Under the pieces are notes generated by a model that saw only the letters and a list, made by a program, of their open reading frames with translations, had not been told where the DNA came from and did no database searches. The position numbers and the translations under genes are program-made. Shown here piece by piece: positions 55,006-64,000 of a stretch of 64,000 bases of DNA. The first letter of the stretch is position 1. Each line of letters begins with the position of its first letter. The stretch is from Pascua guehoae (Eukaryota; Basidiomycota; Tremellomycetes; Trichosporonales; Trichosporonaceae): the NCBI GenBank assembly GCA_001600415.1, contig BCJX01000004.1:763689-827688 (forward strand), given 5' to 3'.

Positions 55006-57576
55006 ATGTGCATCGTGTTCTACACGACCAGCCAGCCGGGGTACAAACTGTGAGTCGAGGTATTGTAGGCCTCCGCGAGCTGCGCGCGCGAGAGCGCAAG
55101 TGGAGTCGAGCAGAGCACCGGACGCACGCGCTGGGCCTAGTACTCTACACTCGTATGGACTCGGACGGCCGAGCTCATCTAAGCCCTCACCTCCTCTCCC
55201 ACCTCCTCTCCCACTTCTTCTCCCACCTCTTCACCTCTTCTCCCACCTCCTCTCGCGCCTCCTCTCCCACATCCTCTCCCACCACCTCTCCACCTCTTCT
55301 CCCACCTCCTCTCCCACATTCCCACACCTTCTCCCACCTCCCCCCCCCCTCCCCCAACTACACGAAACACCAGTTAACAGCAGCATCCTCGGCGCCAACC
55401 GTGACGAATTCCTCGACCGCCCCACGCTCCCCGCGTCGTGGCACGCGTTCGACGCCGCCGCCGACGCCCCGCCGAGCGTGCGCACGCCCACGGGCGGGTC
55501 GCCCGTGGCGGACGCGGCGGGGCATGTGCTGTGCGGACGGGATTTGGGGAGCGTCCTGCATGGGACGTGGGTGGGGATGACGCGGGATTTGCGTGTGGGG
55601 ACTCTGTGAGTAGTGGGGCGGGCGTGGTGAGGTGTGGCGACGTCGGGGTTGGGGTGGGGGAGTGGTAATGGCGTGAGGGAGTGGTAATGTCGTGGGGTAG
55701 AGGGACATGTTAGTGGTCGTGGGCGGAGGGACCATGGCAGTCGCCATGACGGCGGTGACGGTCGGTACGGTGGCAGCGTGTTCATCATGTCGGAGTGCTA
55801 GTGCGGCGTCGTCGCCATGTCGTTGTGGTGTCCCGGCCGCCACGGCCGCCACGGTGGTGTCCCCCGTGTTATCGGCGGGTTGTGCACGACGGACGCGGCG
55901 TAGTGCCGTACGCGACCCGACTGCGGCGCCAAGAACCGCCAAGAGCGGGCGGGCGGGGTACACGGGTGCGAGGGCGTTCTCCGGGGCAGAGGCTGGGCGT
56001 CATGCAACACGGTCTTGTCGGCCCCCGCCTGTGCGTCTCGAGGCACTTCGGAATGGGCACACCAATACACCAACCTTGTCGCCAACGGCGTATCTCCTCG
56101 GTATCTCTCCAGCCTGCGTTATTGCACCACGCTCGTTACGATTCACATCACACCTGACACTGTACGCCTCGGCTCACACCAGGACGAATATCCGGTACCC
56201 GCTCCGCCCGCCGCCGCCCCACGCGCCCTCGCGCGGCGCGCTCGTGAAAGACTTTCTCGCCCGCCCGCCGCGGGACGCGCTGAGCGTGAAGGAGTACCTC
56301 GGCTCGCTCGAGCCCGAGCGGTACGAGGGCTTCAACCTGCTCCTGTTCCACCTGCACAAGCGGGGCCCAGCCGACACAAGTGCAGGTGCGAGTGCAGGTG
56401 CGAGTGCGAGTGCGGGTGCGAGTGATACCGAGACCGAGACCGAGGCCGAGGCCGAGCATGACCCAACGAGCCCCCCGACCCAACCCCCGTGCACATGGTC
56501 GCCGACGGAAATCGGATACCTCTCCAACCGCCCCACCCCGACACTGCTGTACGGCACGCCCGACCTGCCCACCACGAGCAAGGGGTGCGTGGGGATGAGC
56601 AACTCGCCCCTGAGCGAGCCGTACCCCAAGGTCGTGGGGGGCGAGGCGTACATGGCCGACCTGCTGGCCGAGTGGGCGGACAAGGGCGAGGGCGAGGAGG
56701 CGCTCGTGGAGCGCATGATGGAGGTTCTTAGGTGAGTTGCAGTTGCGGTTGCAGGTGCGGTTTCGGCCAGACGAGCGGGGTGAGTGGGTGAGGGGGCTGG
56801 GGGCTGGGGGCTCGGCGCGGAGGGCGGGGGGCCGCGGGGGGGGGGGGGGGGGGGGCAGTGAGAGTGTGGCAGTGCATGTCCTTGTGGAGGTGGTGGGATG
56901 CAAGGCAGGCCAGCAACAGCCTCCAGCTGTCACGCTGCAGTGGGTGCTTTGGCAGCACTCTGTACTGGACAGTCTGCGCCATCAGGCCCTTGTGCTGTGG
57001 GCCGCAGAGTGCGGTCGGCAAGATCACGCCTGTACGCCAGCCTCTGCCATCTGTCCTTGCCATCTGTCTTCTGCACTCTATCGTCTGCGGCCTGCACTCT
57101 GCTGTCTGCCATCTGCACTCTACGCTCCCAGTCCTTCCAGCTGCGCTCGGCACGCTGTCCTGTCCCCTCTACCTCTCTCCCTCGCCCTTCGGCGCTACCC
57201 CTACGCACAGCTATCACCCTCGTCCCGACCTCGAGGGCCTGGCTCTTCCTCTCTCAGCCTTTCCCCCCCCCCAACCCCCAACCCCACCAGGCCCAACCCC
57301 CTAACCCGCAGCCCCGCACCCCCCGTCCACTCCCCCGGCGACCTCGACCGCGCCACAATGGTCACCCCGTTACGTATCGAGCACGGCAGCGCGGCCGACG
57401 ACGCCTTCTTCGGCGGCAGGTGGTACGGCACGCGCGTCGCGACCGTCGTGCTCGTGCGCGACGACGGCGAGGTCGTCTTTGTCGAGCGCGACAGGCATGT
57501 GCTCGAGGACGGAGAGGTAAAGCCCGGCCACGACGAGCGGCGGTTTGTGTTTGAGGGGCAGAATGATCAGTTGTAG
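55006..57576 (+). CDS. TANGO2 family (NRDE) protein
   Basis: TANGO2 proteins belong to the NRDE (Ntn-hydrolase-like) family; roles in Golgi organisation, lipid and heme handling have been reported in animals. Four exons (55006-55049, 55381-55605, 56183-56731, 57312-57576) total 1083 bases, giving 360 residues. The conserved start MCIVFYTT leads to ILGANRDEFLDRPT, giving Cys2 and the NRDE motif. GTWVGMTRDLRVGTLTNIRYP follows, then YEGFNLLLFHL and GCVGMSNSPLSEPYPKV, which is the family's 'LSN' block. A low-complexity insert (SAGASAG-type, then TETEAE) sits near residue 170. Introns are unusually long (about 330, 577 and 580 nt) and carry a CCTCTCC array, a G20 run near 56836 and short repeats. 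Confidence 0.88.
55180..55352. repeat. CTCCCACCTCCT simple repeat in TANGO2 intron 1
   Basis: A degenerate CTCCCACCTCYT array fills much of the first intron, giving a strong pyrimidine strand bias. Confidence 0.85.
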
Positions 57577-58045
57577 CATGCGTCGGCGTCCGTCACGAGT
57601 CGCACGAGTCGCACAAGATGGAGCAGAGCCCGGAGGGCATTATTGGAAAGAGAGGCCTGGAGAGAGAGCCTTGGAAAGTGAGACGAGCCGTAGCGGAGCC
57701 ATGGCCGTAGCAGATTCAGTGGTAGCCCCAGTCATAGCAATAACAAAGTCTCACCGCAATCACACCTATACAGACAGACGCCATCTTCATCCCAGACACA
57801 GCCTCCCAGCCATAGCCGCAACCCCACCCATGCACACACCCAGAACCACTCAGACTGACACTCCAACCCAGACCAAGACTCGCAACCACCAGCTCGACAC
57901 CACCAGACCCGCAACCCGCAACAATCAGCCCCAATCTCATCCGCCAGTCCACATCGATCCGCTGACGAGTATGAGACCAAGTCGCGATCACACGCCAGTG
58001 TCGTGATCAAATGCATCCCCCTCTACTAGCCCAAGAGCGCGCCGA
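57577..58045. other. Convergent intergenic region
   Basis: This lies between the 3' ends of the TANGO2 and L25 genes. Nothing was recognised. Confidence 0.5.
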
Positions 58046-59099
58046 TTAGATGAGGCCAATCTGGAATGTCAGCAAAGGTTCTAGTCCGGGCTCGCCAAAG
58101 TTGAAACACTTTGCTAGCGCTGCAACGGCACTCTGGTCGGCGCTTGCGCGCCGACTCGCGACACGCACCTTGTTGGCAACCTCGAGGGCGTCATAGTCGG
58201 CAGTAAGACGGACATAGGCCTTCTTCTTGCCGTCGGGGCGGATGAGCGTGTTGATCTTGGCCGCCTCGACATCGTAGAGCTTCTTGACCGCGTCCTTGAT
58301 GTTGCGCTTGTTGGCACGGAGGTCGACGATAAAGACGAGCGTGTTGTGGTCCTCAATCTTCTTCATGGCCGACTCGGTGGAAACGGGAAACTGGATCGTG
58401 CGGAACTGGTCCATGCGCGGGAGGTGGGGCACAGACTTGCGCGGGTACTTGGGCGCGCGGGCAAGACGGAGCGTCTTGGGGCGGTGGAACGAGACCGACT
58501 TGCGCACCTTCTTGGTCGCGTGCGAGTTGGTGCCCTTGAGCGCCGCCTTCTTGGCCGCCTTGGCCTTGGCCACCTGGCCAGCTGCGGGTTAGTGTCTGTC
58601 ACGGGGTGTGGTGTGGTTGGGAGCGCAGGGCTGGTGTTGAGAGAGGTCGGAGGGTCGAGGGGAGCTTGGTGACAGTGGACGTCTGTTGAGGGAGCAGGAC
58701 AGGGGTTGTCTGTTGAGACTGGGAGAGCGCGAGAGCACTCTACGAGGACAGACATCGACGAGGACAGACATCGGCACCGTCGTCGGTCGCCTCTGTCGTC
58801 CTCGTCGTCGCCCTCGCCCATCCCAACAGCCTCCACATGTGGCCACCACAAAACTTTGCCGCACAAAACACCAACACGAGCGCACCGCAGCCGTACGCCG
58901 CGCGTCGCCGCCCCCGACTGCCATCCCAGCCGTCTCCATCGGCCTCCTCTCTCCCCCCACCTCCGCCATCTCTCGTCCCCATCCTCGCCCCTCGTCCCCA
59001 TCCGCCATCCCCTCCCCAATCCGCCATCCCCAATCCGCCATCCAACCGTCCCGCTCGATCGCCGGCTCGACGCTCACTCTTGTTCTTGATGTCGGACAT
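58046..59099 (-). CDS. RPL25: 60S ribosomal protein L25 (uL23, L23a)
   Basis: uL23 sits at the polypeptide exit tunnel and helps dock the signal recognition particle and nascent-chain factors. Three exons (59099-59078, 58581-58169, 58060-58046) give 149 residues. The basic N-terminus is [20 protein letters not shown], then [20 protein letters not shown]. The core is [20 protein letters not shown], then [40 protein letters not shown] and [20 protein letters not shown]. The 15-nt last exon adds IGLI after EVANK, matching the conserved ending. Intron 1 is about 500 nt, long for this locus; such introns in ribosomal protein genes sometimes host snoRNAs, but none was recognised. Confidence 0.97.
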
Positions 59100-61871
59100 G
59101 GCTTTTTTCTGCACAATCAGCATCCAGCTCACGCACGTCTCCCGGGGGGGCACTCACAACGACTTGACGGATGGAGAGTAACTGGGACGCGCAGAGAGAA
59201 GTGCCAGTATGCCGACGAACCGCAACCCGCCAGCCAGCAGCAACCTGCCAACCGCTGGTGAGTGCACCAGGGGCACTGGGTCCTGGGTGCTGCCTGCGCC
59301 TGGGCTGGGGTGGGGGGGAACGTGGGCTGGGGGCGGGGGGGTTGCCACATTGTCGGGGATTGGTATTTCCGGCGTGGGTGAGGGGGCGGGGTTTAGGGTG
59401 GCGCGGGGGGTATCGCCGACAGAATCGATTTTGGATTTCGGGAGGCTTCAGGCGTGCCAGGTCGTGCGTGCTGTTCTGGCCTCTGTAGCATGGCTGCATG
59501 GCTGCATATGGTTGGGCTGGCACGCGTCCTGGCTGGCTTCCATCAGTGCATGCACTTGCAGTGCAGCACGCAGCTGGGAGCATGTCGCCAAACGCACTAT
59601 TCGCCTGTTTACATATCACACATCACAGATCACACAGCGGGAGGCTGCAGGCTGCCCACGCCTTGCCCAAGTCGGTCACACGAAATTTGAAAGTCTATGC
59701 TGCATGCTGCATGCTACATGCAGCTATCGCGTATCGCAGCGTTGGACCGTGAGGTGCATGTGGGCGCGGTGGACTGGACTTGGCACCATCACCAACATTT
59801 GCCGTACCCTACAGCGTACGGGCAAAAAGTCATGGAGACTGACATGGTGGAATTCCTTGCATCATTGCATCAGTGCATAGACGTGGTTGTGACGCATGCA
59901 ATGTGGAGCCACCTGGGGCCAGCAATGCTAGCAATGCACGCTCCATCCAGTACTCGATTGCTGCTTGTCGGCTTTCAGGGGACGTGTACAGAAATGTTTG
60001 GCTGCACGGGCTGCGAGATATGGTAGGCCTGGCCTTGGGTCCACACCAACATGCCACAGCCTATGGCGACGAGACACGCATCCTTCCATCCATCCCAAGT
60101 GGGGCTGGCGATCATTTGCGATACATGTGGCAAAAGGGGGAGCACAAAGTAGTGGCAAAAGGTCTGTGCACTCGGAGGGTATGTAGCCCCGAAAGGGGGG
60201 CAAGGAGGGCAAGGGGAGCACTTGTGGCAGTACTGTAGTGTGGCAAAAGACGACGTGTCCACCAGTGCAACGCTAGCAACGGCTTACCACTGTCAAAGAA
60301 GAAGAGCATGACATGTGCATGGGCGTGTGCATGTGCATGTGACGCCTGCGGCATGTGGCTTGTGGTGAAACAGTTATGACAATTGTAATGGGGAGCCTCG
60401 GGAAAGTACATCATGCGACAAGGGAAGGAGGGAGATCGACTGAGCCAGGCCAGGTTACTCGGGTGGCTCGGCTACATGCCTTTGTTCATTGACACGTCCC
60501 ACGCGTCGTGTCGACGCGTGTCACGGCCTTGCAGATTTGCAGGCGCCATGAACAAGCCATTACGCGCATTGCGGTGCATGCGGTGCATGTGGTGGGTAGG
60601 GTGGCGGAAGAGGCGCCGCGATGGCGTCGAGGGTACGACCGGTGTTGACATGATTGACACGCGTTGGACGCTTTATATTGGACGGGTGGCATGATTTCGT
60701 GTCACTCTGCCAGGGCCTAGAGCTGGCTGCACGAGCCGAGATGGCAGGTACAATCTTTGCATCCCTCCTGCACCCTGTGGCACTACTGGTGTGGCGATGA
60801 GTCTGCGATCCATGCGAGGTGCTAGCATGCTACCTGTCTTTTTTTTTTTTTGTGGGTGGCGGTGAAAAGGTGAAAAACCAAATCATGAAAAAATGGAATA
60901 GCAGATGGACGTCAGTCTCGACCATCAGATGTTTGGCACAGACCAGAGCAGAGAGCAGAGAGCAATGACAGCCGTGCCTGAAACCCCACCCCTTGCATCT
61001 TTTCTTTTCTGCTCTGCTGCTCGCAGCCCAGGCAGCCCACCTAGGGGGTTGGTCTTTATCGATTGCTTCCGTGTTTTCCGTGTCCCAAGTCGCCACCTGC
61101 GTACCTGCGGCCACCTGGCCACCTGGCCACCCACAAGACGATGCGGCTCCGATGCCCTTTTTACCCTGCCCACCCACACCACACCCACCAACTGTGCACC
61201 CCTGGCTGGCTTGCTCTAGCCCTCATAGCCTGGCCTTTGCCTCGTTCCCTTTGCCTCTGCCTTCCCTTTGTCCAGTCACCACACCCGCCGCCGCCGCCGT
61301 CTCACAGTCTTACCGTCCTGCCGCCCCTTTGCCCCTTTGCCCCTTGCCCCGCCAAAACCACCCACCCACCCACCCATCCACCCCCACCTTGGGCCGTCCA
61401 TCCCCCCCCCCACCCATCCAACCCCCCCCCCCCCCCCCCCCCCCTCCCCCCTTCCCCTTCCCTCCGTGCAAACCTCGTCAACCGTGTGCCACTCTGTGTC
61501 TGTGTCCGTCGTCGGCGGCCCTCGGTTGTCGTCTTTGCTCTTTGCATCCACAATCCAATCCATCACATTTCCTCTTCCCTTTCGTCACCACCACCACACC
61601 ACCACCCCCCTCCCACCTCGGAATCCCACTCCTCGCGCCCTCACCGGCCACTCCCTCCCGCTCCCCACACGGAGCACCGTCCTCCCCCCCCTCCCCCCCT
61701 CGGCCAACTGCCCGTCGCTGCCCCGCTCGACTCGGCCTTTAGTCGTTTTGTTGCCGCTTTTTCGTCCTGCAACGCGCATCGTCGTTTTGGCCGCCTCTTT
61801 CTCTTCCTCACCTTTACACCCCCCCTTTCTTTAATCCTCCCAGCGACACTCCTTTTTGAGCAAACGCCAAC
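59100..61871. other. 2.8-kb gene-free region
   Basis: This holds the L25 promoter, then about 1.7 kb of unassigned sequence with GCATG-rich stretches (near 59700 and 60330), then the C/T-rich leader of the phosphatase with a C23 run at 61422-61444. I could not support any gene, tRNA or transposon in it. Confidence 0.5.
61422..61444. repeat. C23 homopolymer
   Basis: A 23-base C run in the leader or promoter of the phosphatase gene. Homopolymers of this length are prone to sequencing and replication error. Confidence 0.9.
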
Positions 61872-64000
61872 ATGGTGCGTACCCCTCTACAGCCGCCCCC
61901 ACTCGCGCCCTCTTGCCCAAGAAGAAGAAAAAACGCGAGCGCGTCCACGTCCGAGTGTCGCCGCATGAATGACCATGCGCGCGTGTAAACTTGACGGCGA
62001 GACAAGTGGATCGCATGCAACAAGGGGGCGGGCAGCACTGTGGAACCACCATCCACTACACCGAGCGCTCTGTGCTGATACATGTTTCTTTAGGGTCAAA
62101 CTCTGTCCGAGCCTGGTGCGCACTGCTCGTTGATGCCTTTTGCTTGCGGGTCGCTGACGCAGTGTTTCTTTTCCCGCGATGCCAAACATGGTTCCGATCT
62201 CGCCACCTTGTCACTCTCTCACACGACCACTTTGTCCTTGCGTCATTAGTCACGGAGAAGCACACCACGATGGTGGTGAGGCAGAAGCAGTTTTGGGTGG
62301 GCATTTCCGACATGCAGGGCTGGAGGATAAGTGCGTTTTATTATCAACCCATCGCTTGTAAACACTGACCTCCCCGTCTCTAGGCATGGAGGACTCGCAC
62401 ACGGTCCACCTCTTCCTCCCGCCCGGCGGCTCGCAGGCTCCTCCTTCCAAAGACGAGATTCCGGAACAGCCGGTTGGATCGACAGTGACCAACGACGGCA
62501 CCGACGAAAAGGGCCCCGCCCTCGCTGGTGTCTTTGACGGCCACGGCGGATCCACTGTCGCAAAGTTTACCGGTACCACTCTGCACAACCGTCTGGCCAA
62601 CCTCGACAGCTATAGTGCGTGTTTTATTGTTGGACAGAATCATCATCCTTGCGCATTGTTGACACGTCCCAGAGGCTGGCGAGTACGAGACGGCCTTGAA
62701 GCAGGCATTCCTCAAGACGGACGAGGACCTCCGCGCGGACCCGACCTTCTTCAACGACCCATCGGGCTGCACGGCTGTTGTTGGCCTCATCACCCCCGAC
62801 GGCCGCATCATTGTTGCCAATGCGGGTGACTCGCGCTCGGTTCTTAGCTACAAGGGCGAGGCAAAGGCCATGTCCGACGACCACAAGCCAACCAACAAGG
62901 ACGAAACGGCCCGTATCACCGCAGCCGGCGGCTTTGTCGAGTTTGGCCGCGTCAACGGCAACCTTGCCTTGTCTCGCGCCATTGGCGACTTTGAGTTTAA
63001 GCAAAACTATACCTTGACGCCCGAGCAGCAGATTGTCACGTCTGACCCCGAGATCGCCACGCACGCGATCGACGGCGAGGAAGAGTTCCTCGTGCTTGCT
63101 TGTGATGGTGAGTGTGGACGCTGTGCAGCAGCCCAGCCGAGCCGCGCCGAGGCGAGGCCTACCGAACAGGCCCCAAACTGACGTTCAGGTATCTGGGACT
63201 GCCTCTCGTCCCAGCAGGTTGTAGACTTTGTTCGCCGGGCAGTAGCCAACGGCGACGACCTTGGCAAGATCTGTGAGGATCTCATGGTCAAGTGCCTTGC
63301 GCCAGACTCGGAGACGGGCGGTATTGGCTGTGACAACATGACTGTTGTAATTGTTGCCCTGTTGAACGGCCGAACGGTCGACCAGTGGCGTGCTTGGATC
63401 AAGGAGCGTGTGGACAACAAGAGTAGGTATTGGTAACGCAGCATATGCATCATTCGTGTACTGACGCACCGACAGTTGGCCACGATACCCCAGAGTCAAT
63501 TCCCGACGTGTTTGGACACTCGCAGGCGTCTTCGCTTGGCCCTGTCCCTGGTGGCCTCGCCGGTGGTGGCTTTCGGTTCGCCAACGCGGGCGGCCTAGCG
63601 AGCATTGCCAGCATCTTGGGTGCTTCGGGTATTACTTTGCGCACCCTTGACGACGATGACGAGGAGGGTGACGAGATCCACATTGTTGACCCCAGCAAGC
63701 AGGATGGCGGTGTGAGTTTTATTTTTCTGTTTCGGTATTGTTTATCTTATCTGTCCCTGGTACTGACGTTACCAGCCATACGTGGCTCAGGAGGAGAGCG
63801 CCAAGCTCGAGCTGGTCGATGACGATGGCGACTCGCAGATGGACTCTGGAGAGGACTCTGACGCGACCGCGGGTGCCGGCGAGCAGGGCAGCAGCGGCGG
63901 CCAGAGCCGCCCCCACTTTTCGTCGATTGGCTCGCCGACCGTGCCGACCCCGCAGTCGCTTCAGCCACGAGCCAAGGCAGATGACGAAGAGCCGTCAAAG
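61872..64000 (+). CDS. PP2C-type serine/threonine phosphatase (Ptc2/3-like), 3' end beyond window
   Basis: This Mg/Mn-dependent phosphatase has a family role in reversing stress MAPK and checkpoint phosphorylation. The coding part of exon 1 is only the ATG (61872-61874). A 219-nt intron then leads to exon 62094-62115, giving MGQTLSEPV, the conserved myristoylation-type start of Ptc2/3. Exon 3 (62250-62330) adds [14 protein letters not shown] and the next (62384-62614) [13 protein letters not shown] with GVFDGHGGS, the metal-binding Asp motif. Later exons contain [72 protein letters not shown] and [13 protein letters not shown]. After the catalytic core comes a Gly/Ala/Ser region and an acidic tail truncated by the window end. 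The ATG-only exon is supported by the match at its far side. Confidence 0.92.

Noticed and set aside
60993..61968. Long proline-rich plus-strand frames before the phosphatase
   Set aside because: They arise from C-rich low-complexity leader sequence and end inside the phosphatase intron.

Overview
The window is nuclear DNA of a basidiomycete fungus. The best guess is a Tremellomycetes yeast of the Trichosporon/Cutaneotrichosporon group. This is inferred from GC-rich coding sequence, many introns (mostly 35-100 nt, GTGAGT/GTRNGT donors, CTAAC/CTGAC branch sites), lineage-type F-box proteins, and the gene families present. There is no operon logic; genes lie on both strands with their own promoters. 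Splice models were built by hand. For most intron-containing genes the exon lengths were summed and are a multiple of three.

Layout: 1-5.3 kb holds a partial WAPL cohesin-release factor (-), a small unrecognised gene (+) and the repair protein Rad7 (-). 6-13 kb holds mitochondrial SSB Rim1 (-), a divergent Brf1-like TFIIIB subunit (+) and riboflavin kinase (-). 13.5-20 kb holds a membrane-anchored glycosyltransferase-like protein with two microexons (+) and two F-box-type proteins. 20-24 kb holds an intron-containing tRNA-Tyr, a hairpin repeat and a siderophore-iron transporter with a GATA-type site upstream.

24-30.4 kb is the most unusual stretch. It carries three tandem paralogues with an RNase H-like fold in which nearly all catalytic acidic residues appear to be replaced. 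They share a promoter motif and partly share 3' flanks. 31.5-41 kb returns to housekeeping genes: CTP synthase, SUMO, and a WHIM/PHD chromatin protein.

41.8-49.5 kb holds a third F-box protein with propeller-like segments. It also holds a head-to-head pair of paralogues, one keeping a PD-(D/E)XK-like motif set and the other having lost it, and a GPI-type surface protein whose frame is broken by one stop codon. 51.4-64 kb holds a WDR8/WRAP73-type WD40 protein, Gid8, a TANGO2 homologue, ribosomal protein L25/uL23 and a PP2C phosphatase cut by the window end. A 2.8 kb gene-free stretch precedes the phosphatase.

Most genes are independent core functions: cohesion, nucleotide excision repair, mtDNA maintenance, Pol III transcription, FMN and CTP synthesis, SUMO, GID ubiquitin ligase, translation. 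The accessory content (RNase H-like trio, nuclease-like pair, F-box proteins, inverted-repeat family) is concentrated between 16 and 51 kb. No CRISPR, rRNA or complete autonomous transposon was seen.
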